Assembly: GCA_030549495.1 (NCBI GenBank) | Contig: JAUIRK010000964.1 | Location: forward strand, 1 to 64,000 | Direction: 5' to 3' | Length of the DNA stretch: 64,000 bases | Source of the DNA: Nectonema munidae | Lineage: Eukaryota > Nematomorpha > Nectonematoida > Nectonematidae | Shown here: piece by piece, positions 1 to 12,165 of the stretch | Position numbering within the stretch: position 1 is the first letter of the stretch | Layout of the letters: every line of letters begins with the position of its first letter | The notes under the pieces: model-generated | Database searches by the model: none | What the model saw: only the letters and a program-made list of their open reading frames with translations | Told to the model about the DNA's origin: nothing | Translations under genes and position numbers: made by a program

Positions 1-2106
1 ATATATGGGATGGAGTCAAATTCAAGGGGTAGTTTCGCCATAACCTAGCATACCCTAAATTGTCTATACCAGTGCTTCTCAACCTTTTTTACCCATAGAC
101 GCCTTTTCTCTCCTTTTTTTTGGTGGATCCCTTCATAAAAATTGAACATCAAAAACATTTTATTTTAATATTGTTTTAGGTTATGATAAAGAAAAGAGTA
201 TATAATTAGAATTGTCCTTATAAATTTTTAATAAACTTTTCAATAGAGTTTCAATTTTTTATATGCAATATTATAGTAAAATTTTTCAAAATTAGCAAAG
301 AAAAGGGTTCAGGAAAGTAATAACAATTTCCTCCATGGCACTTATCCCACAATGGAAATTTTCCAATGGGTAATATTCACAATGACAATTTTGCACTGGT
401 AATTTCCCGTCACATTTAAAGAGAAAATAAATGTTTCAAAATAGCACAGCGTCGCATTTCTTAATTTCTAATGCAGAAGATTCAGCCAAAATATTTATAG
501 ATATTTCCAACGTTTTAATTTTATGGAAAATAATTCTAAACAGGGCAAATCTTATTTGTAATGTGTGATACCCTTTTCTAGATTCACATCTTTTGCCGAC
601 AAAATACGTGGAACAAGACCCAATAAGGAAGGTGAAATCATTGCGGATGCAGAAAAATTTTCATTAACACATAATAATGTAATAGAGAAAAGATAAATGT
701 ATTGATAAATTGTCATGAAGAGAAGAATAAAATGAAAAGATGTGATACTGTCTACAACGATTACGGGCGTCCCAGTCAGCAAAATATGTACCACACTTAT
801 CAACATAATGTCTGTAACCTATCATTTCTAAAGTTTCAACGTTATATACAAAAAACTTGTAAAAGTGTTGATATGCACCATGTCTTTATGAGCAGCGAGC
901 TTTGCGAACTTCTCTTTTTTTGGACTATCTAATACAGTGGTCGATAAGATAGCCAAACTTATCAAATTGTGCTATACTTTTTTTTACTTTATAGTAGTAA
1001 TAAATCTCCTTTTTCTTTTAAAACATAGCTTAGGACATTGTATAGTATATGATATATGAAACATTTCTATGTGGGATGGGAGGACATATTTTCTATAAAG
1101 GGGACGACGGGTAAAAAAGTTTGCCGATCCTTGTAATAAGTACCGTCAAAAATTTACAATCAAGACAATTAATTACGTTACGCATATAAGGTATTGAACT
1201 TTTTTTGTACTATATGTATAAATTAATAATGTATATTTAATTATAATTTAAATTAATGTATAAAAAGAAGGAAAAATGAGAGGGGGGTTCTTGTACGAGC
1301 ATGTAAAAATTTAAAATTTTGTTGTATAGTTGTAAAAAGAATCATGAGACTTCGTGGACAAAGAATTTATTCTAACGTATATTATTTATACCAAATTTAA
1401 ATTTATATGAAATAATGAAAATTTTAATTTTTCGATTTGTCGACTAAATAGTTTTGTCTACGAAATCTCATTTTTTTTTAAAACGAAGTGAGGTCGATCC
1501 ATTCCGGTAGGCTTTATACACTATTATTCAACTCTATTGTTGAGAATAAGCGCAATTTATGTTTAAAAATAAGAATAAAATTTAATTAAATTATATATAT
1601 ATATATATAATATTTATCAACAATTAGTATAAGATTTTTCAAATAGTAATATATTATGACCGTAAAAACTAGGGAATTTATCATACTCACAGAAGGGTTC
1701 ATTTTAAAATTGTAATATCAAAAATAAAAAATAAGAATTTTTAAAGTGCTGTTGCACATAAGTCATCTAAGCTGGTTTACAGAAAACAGCACACTACCCG
1801 GCAAAAAATTTTTGTAATTTTTTTATAATTCTGAAAATTGTTTTAAATTTTATTTAATGAAATTTGAATAAAATTTTTATAAATGTGTTTATACATATGT
1901 AACTAGACAATAGCTTTTCTTCAGCTTTGGAAAGTATATTTAAAGTTAGAAGATTTTAACGTAAAAATACCAAGTGTTGTTTTCATCGAAAAGGCACAAT
2001 TGCGGCGATTGTATCGAATTATTAGGAAAACGGGCTTGATGGGGGATTGAAACTATGCCATTGATTTATCGAATCGAGCATCTAACATCTAACCCTACTC
2101 ACAACT
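1..2106. other. Gene-free AT-rich stretch with weak hAT-like termini
   Basis: I see no supported gene here. Two short open frames (552-806 minus, 702-932 plus) overlap each other on opposite strands and match nothing I recognise. The start of a typical hAT terminus occurs near 77 (GTGCTTCTCAACC followed by T). A possible miniature hAT lies at 935-1133: it opens with CAGTGGTCG and AGCCAAACTT and closes with AAGTTTGCCGATCCTTG. Its 8-bp flanks do not match, so I do not call it. A TA run lies near 1594-1610. Confidence 0.4.
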
Positions 2107-2119
2107 CTTTTTAAATGTA
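2107..2119. repeat. Target-site duplication, left copy, of LINE A1
   Basis: CTTTTTAAATGTA at 2107-2119 matches CTTTTTAAAGGTA at 6038-6050 at 12 of 13 positions. The two copies bracket the minus-strand LINE exactly: the TAGG tail begins straight after the left copy, and the truncated ORF1 begins straight before the right copy. Confidence 0.7.
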
Positions 2120-2325
2120 GGTAGGTAGGTAGGTATGGAGATTTCTAAGCACTTTCCAGCTGGAGTTGATATGCTTGCAAGTCACCTGGAATTTAGTCTT
2201 CAAAGTGTAAATTTAGTCTTTGTGGGTCTTTCTGAAATAGAAAGGAAAATTTGAAAGATTTTAATGGCTGTAGACACTATACTGTTTTGTACAATGTATG
2301 GGTTAGTGATGACAATGGCTTATTG

Positions 2326-3419
2326 TTATTGGATATTTGAGGGAGGAATGAGTGTTTGGTTTCCAGAGAGTATTGATTCGATTGTGGTTATGAGAAGAGA
2401 GAGATGTTTGGTGAGTAATGGGTGTTGTAGAAGATCATGTAGAGAGGATGGAATATCTTTAAAAAAGTAGCGCCTTTTTTCAAGGAGTTGGTGTCGGTGA
2501 GGATGAAAAATTGGACAATAAAGGAGAATATGTATAGGTATTTCAATGTTTGAACAGCTAAAATGACAGAAAAGGTTTGAGTGAAGTTTGAATTTGAAGA
2601 AGTATGCATTACAATAGCAATGTGATGAGAGCCAGCGAATGATGTTCCGAGGGAGTGAGTGAAAGTGTTTGTTTAAAATGAGTTGTGATAATATCATAGA
2701 TGTCGGAAGTGATGTGATGATTGAGTCAATAGATTGTTGCCACTGCAGTAGTGTAGAGTTAGTTATAGTGTTTGTAAATGTAGAGATGGGTAGAGAAAAT
2801 AGAGGTAGGATCTGTGAATCTGAGATTTTTGATTTTGCAACATAATCGTCGAGGTAGTTTTCGAAACAGCTGGAATGAGCTGGGCACCAGACGATTTTTA
2901 ATTCAAAGTGATTAGATAGGTGAATAAGTTTACTTGCTAAACTATAAGTTGAGTGTGAGATTTTGTTTTCAAGTTGTAGGTAATTTATTAAATTTTGCGA
3001 GTCTGTGAAAAAAGTGATATATTTGAAGGAAGTAGAAAAGGAAGTTTGGTTATTTAGGAGTATGTTGCAGGATAGTAATACTGCGTGAATTTCTGTTTCG
3101 TGTGCAGTGATTTCTGGATCTAGGTTTGTATGTTGGATAAGAAATGGTTTTTTGTGTTTTGTAGGAAGAATGCACATGCAGCTGAAGAGCGGTGTTGTGA
3201 TTTGGAACCGTCAGTGAAAATTGAAAGCGAACTGATAGTATTTGTTGTACGTTGGTGAGCTATAGAGTTTAGGGCAAGATATCTATGGTGACAGATGTTA
3301 GTGGTGTAAGGAGGAGACGAAAAAAGGTGCATGAGCTCAATTGGGTGATTTAATGGTAGCAATTGATAAGATGTTTTGTTAGCAGCAAACTGAATTAATA
3401 AGGAATTGTAGTACTGCAC
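2326..3419 (-). pseudogene. LINE A RNase H and C-terminal domain
   Basis: Two overlapping open stretches (3419-3120 and 3177-2326, different frames) cover the C-terminal part of ORF2. The first contains SIFTDGSKS with the first RNase H aspartate. The second contains the acidic residue in HETEIHAVLLS, then FFTDSQNLINYLQ and KIVWCPAHSS, which are the second, third and fourth RNase H motifs. Downstream HSNLFCHFSCSNIEIPIHIL is the cysteine/histidine region seen after RNase H in I/R1-like LINEs. RNase H would remove the RNA template after first-strand synthesis. One frame change separates the two halves. Confidence 0.8.
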
Positions 3420-5252
3420 TTATTAAGATGTTTGGGTTGTGTATAGGTTGGTGAAATGATGTGGTGAGGGTTTAGAGCAGAATGTTATTAGGTAATTTTT
3501 AAGAAGCGTTTTCTTTAGATTGAGATGGAGGGGTAGCATGTTAGGGAGTAATTCAAGTTTTGTAGTTAGTGTAGTGTGATAGGCATTGGTGATAAAAAGG
3601 AGACACAGGCGTTAAATTTATTAAGATGAGTAAGGGATGACCGATGTTTCAACTCTGAGCCCCATGAAAGAACTCCATATTTGAGGACAGGGAAAATGAG
3701 ACTTTTATATATGAACTTTGTGATTTTTGGAGAAAGTCCCCATTTGTAAGAAATTCCGTTTTTAAGAGAGAAAAGAGTTTTGACTAATTTTTGTGAGGTG
3801 CTTTTGAAATGAGTAGAGAATTTTAATTTGGGTTGGAAAGTGAGCACAAGGTATTTTACTTGGTTTTGTGGATCTAATTTGTTTGTTGTGTTAAGTTGCA
3901 AGGGTAAAGGTTTAATTGTTTTGCGTGTGAAATGAATTAAGTAGGATTTATTGGGTTAAAGGAAATTTTGTATTGTTGCGCTTTGAATTGGATTTGTTTT
4001 AGTAAGGAAACAGATTGTTTATGGTTTTTATTTTGCTCAGAACTAGAAAAAGAGAAAAGAAGGTAGTCTGAATATCCCTAAGAAAAGTTAGAGTTGTTGT
4101 TGATAAAAGCAATAAAGGGGTTGATGAATATTAACCAAAGTAGGTCAGATAAGCTGTCACCTTGAGGAGTAGAGAGAAAGAGTTAGCGAATATATGAGTT
4201 GTTGTTTTGAGTTAGAATTAGAATGCGATGGGTAAGGTAATTGTGTTGAACTTTATCATGTATGTGGGTTGTGGGGTAGGTGTTATCTATGAGGTTGTTA
4301 ATGATAGCTGGGTTCCAGAAAGTGTTAAAAGCATTCTCGATATCTAGGAATAAAGTTGAAGCTATTTTATGATTTTTTAGTGCAGATTCGAGGTAAAGCG
4401 TAAGGCGAGAAAGTGCTAATTCTGAGTTTTTGTTGGGAAGATAGGCAAATTGGTTAGCGTGAATAAGTCGATTTTTTAAGCTATAATGTAGCAGTCACTT
4501 CCTGAGTTTCTCTAAAATTTTGCCCATTGAAAGAGATATGGGGCGCCAATTTTTTATGTTATTGGAATCTCGATTGGGTTTAGGAATCAATATTAATTTG
4601 CTAATTTTCCAGATATTGGGAAATTAGCCTAGTCTTAAGCAACTGTTGAATAATTGAAGTATGTGGGAATAGATAATATGGTATGTTTTGCGAACGTGTT
4701 TCATGGATATGTGGTCGTAGATGCATGCTAGTTTGGGTTTAAAGGAGTTTACGGCGTTGCTGAGTTCTGTAATGGTGATTCATGGAAAATCAAAGGTGTT
4801 GGTATTACGTAAATATGATACAGGCTTGTTTTCTTTAGCTTTATTGATTTCTTTTTTGTATGAGTTTTTTTAGTTGGAAGTGATGTTGAATGTTATCATC
4901 GGTGTTTATTTTTCTTATAAATTTTGATGAACGTTTGAGTTGGTGTTTTAGGTTGTTCAGGTGGGAGTTCCAGAAATAGGCGTTTTTGCGTTTTGGAAAT
5001 GGGTTGTTAGGAGTTGAAGAGAGAATAGAAGTTGAAATTATTTTGTTGAATGATAAAGCTGATTTCTCTTGTTCTGATATTGTATTGGTTTTTATTTCGG
5101 TATTGTATAGTTTGGATTGTAGGGTTTTTAGGAAAGCTGTCCAGAAAATGTTTACCAATGGGGTGGTTGTGTTGGATTATTTTGTGTACATTAATATTGG
5201 CTTGGAAAGATATAAACGAGTGGTCTGAATCTGAGGGTGTGTCACAAATCTT

Positions 5253-5858
5253 TCAATTTTTTATGATTTTAATGGTTTCATTTGAGATAATGGTAATGTC
5301 ATTGTGGGATTGATATATTTTGTCTAGGTGTCTTCGTTGAAAAGTTGGCAATGTGTTAGAATCAGCTATAGTGAGGTTATCGGCAGAAAGGAAATTGAGG
5401 GTTTGCAAACCACGAAGATTTTGTTTTGTATCCCATAAATATGAGCGTGCATTTAGGTCTGTAGAAATAATGAGGAAAAAACTTTCGTTAATGTGGTGTT
5501 TTATTTGGGTCAGTACGTTATCAAAACGATAAGGAATGGGATGTAAAGAAGAGGGTTGTGAGTAAAGAGAACAGAAGATTAGTGGCGTAGTGGTGAAGTG
5601 GATAAGAGTGAAGATGTAGTTAGAATTAGAGAATTGGTATAATGGTGTATTCAGAATGGATGTTTTTATTATGATGCAAGTGGAGTAATAGTCTAAAGGG
5701 GATACGTCTATAAGTTTGTATTGGTCAAGCAGGTGAGGCATGCGTGTGTAGTGTTCGTTGATGGATATTACATCGTATTGTTGAGAAAGAATTATATTAA
5801 TAAGGTTATCCCATGCGGTTTTTGAGTGATTTAAATTGATGTGCAGGAAATTTAACAT
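5253..5858 (-). pseudogene. LINE A ORF2 start: EEP endonuclease domain
   Basis: An open stretch of 201 residues encoding most of an apurinic-type endonuclease that would nick target DNA to prime reverse transcription. The opening FLHINLNHSKTAWDNL matches the first EEP motif (N as metal ligand). SINEHYTRMP carries the catalytic E, and ISTDLNARSYLWD is the D-x-N motif of I- and R1-type LINEs. The ATG at 5858 overlaps the stop of the preceding ORF1 as ATGTTAA, with TAA starting four bases after the A. This suggests coupled termination-reinitiation. The frame is lost after the domain, so this copy is dead. Confidence 0.82.
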
Positions 5859-5865
5859 GTGTAAT

Positions 5866-6037
5866 TATCTATAGATTTAATGTGTTGCGCTAAAATTGAG
5901 TTGCTGTGATTGATATAATAACTGCATGTTTTAGATGATGCGATATGTGGTAGTTTGCAATTGATACATGTGACCTTTGTTGAGTCGTTTGAGAGTGTAC
6001 AAGATGTTATTGAATGTCCTCGGTTGCCTCAGTGAGC
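5866..6037 (-). pseudogene. LINE A ORF1 C-terminus with zinc knuckles (truncated)
   Basis: Read on the minus strand, this gives GNRGHSITSC followed by VTCINCKLPHIASSKTC and then a short tail ending in a stop at the ORF2 start. The first is the end of a CX2CX4HX4C knuckle and the second is a CX2CX3HX6C knuckle, both typical of nucleic-acid-binding ORF1 proteins. The first cysteine pair is lost because the element is 5'-truncated at 6037, and one expected cysteine codon is a stop. Confidence 0.65.
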
Positions 6038-6050
6038 CTTTTTAAAGGTA

Positions 6051-6306
6051 AAGATTTAAAAGTTTTATTGTTTTAAATAACACAGACGGATTATATAAAA
6101 AATAAGTTATAATAGGAAAACCAACATTATTGTCTTGTTATAGCTTTAAATTATGAGATCATAAAATATTTTTACAGTTCTTTTTAAACACAACGACAAC
6201 TACAATGACTCCTATATCACGGAATAATTGAAGGCCAAGTTTAAGTATTGCACACTTAAACAATATGGATAAAATAATGATAAGTTTAATATGAAACATT
6301 TCAGTA
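6051..6306. other. AT-rich spacer, no feature seen
   Basis: This stretch lies between the right TSD of LINE A1 and the TAGG tail of the next LINE scrap. No open frame, repeat or terminus was recognised. Confidence 0.4.
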
Positions 6307-6641
6307 GGTAGGTAGGTAGGAAACAACTAAGTACTTTCCAACGTTAGTTGATATGCTTGCACCGATAAAGGCGAAATAGAAAGTAGTATTAATGAAGCAT
6401 CGTCTAAAATAGATAAGTTAATTTAAGGTAGATTGGGAGTTCATATTAATGGTTATTCGTATGACGTTGTGTTGAGAAAAGATGTTTCTCTAAGTAGTTA
6501 ATGAGATTAGATTAGATTTTGGAAGGTGTTGAGGTGAGTTGATAAATGTGGAAATGAGACGAATGATTTTGGGATGGGATATATGTCGTAATATGGAGGA
6601 AGGCAGATATTAGAAGTGTAGTAGTATATTATCAATGATTT
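6305..6641 (-). mobile_element. 3' scrap of LINE family B
   Basis: TAGG repeats at 6305-6320 are followed by the conserved 3' end (reverse of TGCAAGCATATCAACTAACG...AAAGTACTTAG), nearly identical to the 3' end at 39985-40045. The next 280 bases resemble the region around 40100-40300, the C-terminal end of a LINE B copy. The scrap is cut by the LINE inserted at 6642, and I could not find its continuation after 7949. Confidence 0.65.
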
Positions 6642-7936
6642 CTTAAATGATTTTTATCTTATGAGAGTGTTCTACTTAAAGGAGTACCTCAGGGGTCTAT
6701 CCTTGCTCCAATCTTCTTTTCTCTTTTTATTAATGACCTTACAAAATGTAATGAAGTAACTCAATTTCTTTTATTCGCTGATGATATTGCTGCTATTACA
6801 TCCATTTTAAATATGAATTCATCTTTGTATTTCAAATTATGGACCCGATCAAAAATTTGTGTAAGAGGTGTAATTTTTGTCTTTTTGCAAGTTAATGAAA
6901 AAAAACAAAGGCAAAGTTTTTTTCAAATAAAAGAAGGAAAAAAATTAGTTGTAATAAAATTGATATTGTTCCTTAATTTAATCTATTAGGGTTGAGAATA
7001 AATCAAAACTTAAATTGGAATAGTCATATAAACTTCTTGGAAACTAAGTTAAGTTGCATAAATGGCATTCTGAAAAAATATAAAAATGAGTTACCTATCC
7101 AAAATAAGTCTTTTCCTTTCACACTGTTATTATAGTATCATAAACTGAGGTTACAGTGATATAACAAAACTCGTTAAAATTCAAAAGAAATCTATAAGGT
7201 TAATTGATAAATCAGCCCTATTTCGCTCATACATCATACTTTTTCTATACTAACAATTTACTGAAGATAAATGACATATACTATGTACAGTTATCGATTT
7301 TCACATATCAACTTTTTTTAAAAAACCTGTTGCCCAGTATTTTCAACTCTTGGATTCTGTTTAATAGTGAAGTCCAAAAATACTATCTTAGAAATATGAA
7401 TAGTTTAGTTTTAACAAGAACAAAACTTTTCTCCATCAAAAAATATTTAAGGATAAGGATAATCAAACATTAGAATGATTTTCTTGTAGAATTTTGTATT
7501 GAAAAATCATTGAGAGTTTTCAAGATGTCAATAAAGAAAAAATTTATTAATGAATATGATAAATTAGGCACCATTAAAAATTGCTACACATGTAGCTAAT
7601 GTATATAACTGATTCTTGTGTATGTTTCATTTCCTTTTTATATTTTTCAAACTGATTATAATATAAAATATATATTTTTTTTATGAAAAAACTAAAGCTT
7701 TGTTCTTCTTTATGTAGTTACTTTGTTCAATGTGTTATTGTTATATAACATAGTATGTATTTACATATACATTTATACATAATGTCAAATAATACATTCA
7801 TAGAATATAATTCTTCAACTTCATTTCCTTGGAAGCAATTATTCTTCGGCTCGCGCTTTTTGATCCTCCATGGAATGTTTGATATATATTTTTCATTTAA
7901 ATTAATTTTGAATAAAGTTCTTTCTCTCTCTCTCTC
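6642..7936 (+). mobile_element. 5'-truncated Jockey/CR1-type LINE with 13-bp TSD
   Basis: The insertion is bracketed by a perfect duplication, TTATCAATGATTT at 6629-6641 and again at 7937-7949. It begins inside the reverse transcriptase: GVPQGSILAPIFFSL, then LLFADDIAA, then the connection segment FNLLGLRINQNLNWNSHIN and ILKKYKNEL. These parallel FNLLGLTVNESLSWKNHIN and VLKRYKNEF of the intact LINE at 12536-17165, so both are the same clade. Open remnants continue to about 7473. The 3' tail is a TC repeat (7920-7936) after TTTGAATAAAG. Several stops and frame changes make it inactive. Confidence 0.85.
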
Positions 7937-7949
7937 TTATCAATGATTT

Positions 7950-8689
7950 GATTGCGTTGAGGGGGTAGTACTAAAAAACATTCTTGCACGCGCTGAGATA
8001 CAGTTTTTTGTTAGAAGCCTATTTTTTTTCCTAAATATAACTTTAAAAAAAATGTTTTTTGAAAGAAGATTTATCTTATTTCACGATAATTTTTATCGAC
8101 TCACCAAAATTTGTACATTTTCTCTTTGAACAAAAAAAGAGTAAAAAACTATTTAAAATTTTTCCAGAAGAATTGGTTGATTAGTTGATGAATCTGATAA
8201 ACAAGAAAGATTACAAAATTAGTAAAAATAGCAATGTAGGTATATGGTTTTAAACTATATGTTTGATTCAATAAAGACATAGTAAGCTATACCAATAATT
8301 TATATCAATGAGCTGTTTGATTCAAATAAAAACATATTAAGATACATCAATAAGCTATATATAAAATGCTTTTTCTTGCCTTTAATTTCTTATTTTGGCT
8401 ATTTTACAATCTTTTACACAAATATAGTTGATTCATTATTTTGAATTACTCCATCAGTTATTTGTATTTATACCAAATATGTGTACATATATTTTTTGTA
8501 TAAAACAAATTACAAATTATTAATATTTTTACCTGAGAAATAGATGAGTGAGATAATGGTTGACTTTCTTCATTAAATTCTTCAAAAAATTTTGGTATCA
8601 CATTACTTTTTTAAACGTCTTTTCATTTTATCTTGAAGCATTTATATCAATAGAATACATTTGAAAATCATCTTTTGGTCCTACTTAAT
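7950..8689. other. AT-rich stretch without gene
   Basis: No coding region was recognised. A short direct repeat occurs near 8275-8360, with two variants of a segment containing AAGCTATA and CAATAA, probably a decayed tandem repeat. Confidence 0.35.
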
Positions 8690-9203
8690 TTTTTTTCGTG
8701 AAGATACCATTTTTCTTCAATTGGAACATTTGCTTCAGGAGGACAGACACATAAAATGTGTTCTTTAGTAGAATGTTCTATTTTACAGTTAACTCTAGAA
8801 TCATTGGAAGATAGAGTGTTCAAAGTGCATGAACACAATGGTAACTCAAAGAGACTATTAATTTTTTTATTTTAATTATTTTTCACACTTATTTTAGCAT
8901 GCTTTCGATTTATTAATTTCACATTTGTCAATAAATTGTTAACTTTTCTTATTACTGATTTATCCTTAATCAAAGATAAGTTTGGATTTACTAAACTCCA
9001 AATGTATTTTAGTACAGTGCAAATTTTTCAACAATTGAACAAAAATCCAAATTAGGAAAAGAATAAGTGAAAAAATATTATTATTATTATTATTGATTAA
9101 CTTCTAAATAAGTGCTTGTATGCGTTAATGATATATCACTTGGACCACCGCCGAATTTTTCTTCGCTCTTCTTCCAAGTTAGAGGTCTCTTTATTTTAGT
9201 CAT
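8690..9203 (-). pseudogene. N-terminal part of an uncharacterised transposase-like protein
   Basis: On the minus strand an ATG at 9203 opens MTKIKRPLTWKKSEEKFGGG. After frame changes come VLKYIWSLVNPNLSLIKD, then LFELPLCSCTLNTL and KEHILCVCPPEANVPIEEK. Spaced cysteines (CSC, then CVC) and the PIEEKWYL segment suggest a zinc-binding N-terminal half of a protein family I remember as abundant and unnamed in arthropod and cnidarian genomes. The same family is represented by its C-terminal half at 23690-25080. Function is inferred as transposition only because copies are dispersed and decayed. Confidence 0.4.
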
Positions 9204-9599
9204 TTTAAAATTATATACTGAAGTTATAGACTGAAGCGTATATAAAAATGGATATATTTTAAAAAAATGAAAACTATTGATAAAAAAATTCTTTCCCGCA
9301 AAAAATACAATTTTAATATAAAATTTTTTTAGTATTTTTTAATTGTATGCATTAAAATACAACTGCCGTTTGTAGGATCCTAGTGCGGTTTTGAAATCCA
9401 CCTACCCTAATGAACAAATTCCAATTCTTCCGACATCTTTTTAACCGGAAATTTATATGAAATAAAGAAAATAGATAATTTTTGAGTATTTTCATAGCTC
9501 AGATAAAATATAAAAATCGTTTATTGTTACTTTTTACTACTACTCTTTTTCTTTCTAATATTATGAGAACTTTATTCTATTTTTTTATTCTAGGAATCT

Positions 9600-10325
9600 T
9601 GAAAGCAACCGAACTTCTGTGTGGCAAAGAAGAACTTCATATTGTGATCCCATTCCATGATAAAATCTTTTGAAGAGACAATGATTCACAGATTTGGATA
9701 TGATGAAGTTGACTACTTTCACGCAAGAAGAGAGGACTTCTTTCAGAATTGGTGGTAATCAGTATTATGCTCGCCACTTTATGAAACAGTTCATAAGAGG
9801 AAAGCCCATTCGCTTTGGTTATAAAATCTAGGCAATGTGCTGTTCTTCCACAGGCTCCTGTTTCAACTTTAACCTTTATGAAGAAAAACAAGAACATCAT
9901 TCAGAAGTAAATGGACTAGGAACTTCAGTCGTTTTGAACAATATTTCAAAAGTTATTTCACCGAGTGATCACATTTTTTATTTCGATAATTATTTCCCAA
10001 GTTTCCAACTCATGAAGATGTTGGCAGAGAAAAATATCTCTGCTTCACGAACTGTTCGGATCAATCGAACTAATAAACACTCTCTACAAAATATAGAAGC
10101 AAGAGAGAGGATTTTATGTTCGACAAAAATAATGAAATTTTTGCAACTGTGTGGAAGGATAATAATAACGTGAGGGTACTGTCTAACTATCAAGGATCAC
10201 AGCCTACTCAAAAGGTGAAAAGATGGAGCAAGCAGAAAAAAATGCAAGGTACTATGGAACAGCCAAAATACATTGCTGAATACAATATCAATATGGGGGA
10301 GTTCATAAAATCGACTGGGTGATAA
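9600..10325 (+). pseudogene. piggyBac-type transposase fragment
   Basis: Adjoining reading frames encode the middle of a piggyBac (PGBD) transposase, a cut-and-paste DDD enzyme that inserts at TTAA. Segments in order are KQFIRGKPIRFGYKIWAMC, then LGTSVVLNNI, then HIFYFDNYFPSFQLMKML (the family's DN-F-S motif with a catalytic aspartate), then SASRTVRINR (the G/A-T-R-NR motif) and finally EYNINMGEFIKSTG, matching the YN-MGG segment. The main open stretch is 9835-10173, and the rest lies in other frames, so the gene is broken. No TTAA-flanked ends could be tied to it. Confidence 0.8.
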
Positions 10326-10969
10326 GTAAGTATAGGATAAAGAAAAAATGGTACTTTCCTATTTTCTCATATATTATTGACATGATTGTTTTAAATGCGC
10401 ACATGTTGTATTGTATGGCGAATGATAAATTTCTTTATTAGAATTTTGAAGAAGAATAATTTTAACGCGAGTCTGACTATATTCATTGATATAAAATTGT
10501 AACGATTGAAAACTATTTTTCCCACATTTAAAACAAATAAATTTTCATTTTTCCAAAATGTTTGGTGTATTAATGGAACTAAATTTTTACCTAAGATCTA
10601 TGATTAATTTGAATAGCTGAAGTGGTATCATGAAAAAAGATTCTGAAAATATTGAACTTATATTTCGCTAAAAACTAGTTTCTAATGAGATTAAATAGAA
10701 TTATTTTTAATTTAACTCTAAATACAAATTAGAGAGAAGCAGTGGCGTAGCCAGAAAAAAGTTGATAGGAGGGGGCACAATTTAAAAACTTTAAAATGTG
10801 ACGGAAGATGAGAAAATCTAGTGGATCATCAACATGTGTTTGCTCAAAAATACTACAAGGAGACACTGTGATAAACCGGTGTCCCCTATTAGGGTTAGGC
10901 TAAATTTGTCCGCTCAAGTGCTGGGGGCGTAAAGTGCCCCCCTATTTTTCTCAGATATTAATAAGTTTT
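10326..10969. repeat. Dispersed repeat with a hAT-like terminus, inverted copy at 60310-60645
   Basis: Bases 10461-10790 reappear in reverse orientation at about 60310-60645, with shared stretches such as AATGTTTGGTGTATTAATGG and AACTAGTTTCTAATGAGAT. At 10741 the sequence CAGTGGCGTAGCCAG is a typical hAT terminus, followed by a G-rich run. At the 60-kb copy the terminus is altered by a short insertion. No transposase is attached here. Confidence 0.6.
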
Positions 10970-12165
10970 TATAAATATTTTTAATGTTACATATATATTT
11001 CAACTATGCTGAATTGAGTGGTGATGTCCATCTTTTTTAATCAAAATCAATCAAACCTGTCAAAAAATTGATTTATATTTGACAGCTCATCTCAAAAAGA
11101 ACTTTTTATTTAAATAATTATATAAAGTTTTTTACACATATATAACCATTTTCAAATATGCTGAATTGAGTGGTGATATTCATATTTTATGAAAATCAAT
11201 CAAACCTGTCAAAAATTTGATCTAAATGTGACAGCTCATCTCAAAAAGGAACTTTTTATTTAAATAATTATATAAAGTTTTTTACACAAATATACCCAAA
11301 AGTTTTTACACATATATAGACATTTTCAAATATGCTGAATTCAGTGGTGATATTCATTTTTTATGAAAATCAATCAACCTATCAAAAAATTGATCTAAAT
11401 GTTACAGTTCATCTCAAAAATGAACTTTTTATCTAAATAATTATATAAAGTTTTTACATATGTATACCCATTTTCAAATATGCTGAATTCAGTGGTGTTA
11501 TTCATTTTTTATGAAAATCAATCAAACCTGACAAAAAATTGATCTAAATGTGACAGCTCATTTTAAAAAGAAGCTTTTTATCTAAATAATTATATAATGT
11601 TTTTTACACATATATAACCCATTTTCAAGCATGCTGAATTCAGTGGTGATATTTATTTTTTAATGAAAATCATTCAAACCTGTCAAAAAAGTGATTTACA
11701 TATGACAGCTCATCTCAAAAAAGAAACTTTTTATCTAAATAATTATATAATGTTTTTTACACATATACACCCATTTTCAAGCATGTTGAATTCAGCGGTG
11801 ATATTCATTTTTTTTATAAAAATCAATTAAAGTTATCAAAGCATTGATTAATATATGACAGCTCATCTTAAAAAGAAACTTTTTATTTAAGTAATAATAT
11901 AAAGTTTTTTACACACATATACCCATTTTCAAGTAGGCTGTGTTTACTCGTTATATTCCTTTTTTTTATATAAAAATTAGTCAAACCTGACAAAATAATT
12001 TAAATATGACAGCCCATGTGAAAAATTTTTATTCTTATAAAAAGTTCTTTATACATTGCAAGTATGTAGAATTTAATGGTGATGTTCATTTTTATGAATT
12101 CAATAAAACCTGTCAAAAAAATCGATTAAACCTGTAAATCAATGTCAAATATATATGCATAAAAA
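10970..12165. repeat. Tandem array I, about 150-bp unit, about 8 units
   Basis: Units repeat the landmarks TGCTGAATTCAGTGGTGATA, then AATCAA and CCTGTCAAAAA, then TGACAGCTCATCTCAAAAA, then TTATATAAAGTTTTTTACA. The landmark TGCTGAAT recurs near 11007, 11158, 11331, 11481, 11631 and 11783, with diverged units near 11935 and 12066. The same unit, diverged, forms a four-unit array at 54480-55010 inside the piggyBac-type element. Confidence 0.85.

Larger units (their letters stand above)
2120..6037 (-). mobile_element. LINE family A, RNase-H-bearing (I/R1-like), 5'-truncated and degenerate
   Basis: A minus-strand non-LTR retrotransposon read from 6037 down to 2120. In order it holds the end of ORF1 with zinc knuckles (about 5865-6037), then ORF2 with an endonuclease/exonuclease/phosphatase (EEP) domain (5858-5253), a linker (5158-4841), reverse transcriptase, an RNase H domain (about 3419-2800) and a C-terminal cysteine/histidine segment. 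The 3' end is a tail of ACCT repeats, seen on the + strand as TAGG repeats at 2120-2137. RNase H is indicated by IFTDGSKS and FFTDSQNLINYL. The reading frame is interrupted many times, including in the catalytic region (TPQGDSLSDLLW, then YSDYLLF where YADD is expected). A near-perfect 13-bp TSD flanks it. Clade assignment rests on domain order only. Confidence 0.88.

Noticed and set aside
935-1133. A complete hAT miniature element
   Set aside because: The ends are only loosely inverted (CAGTGGTCG versus CAAGGATCG) and the 8-bp flanks differ.
2264-2470. The + strand ORF repeated at 19915-20121 as a conserved gene
   Set aside because: Both are antisense to the C-terminal part of LINE A copies; conservation reflects the repeat.
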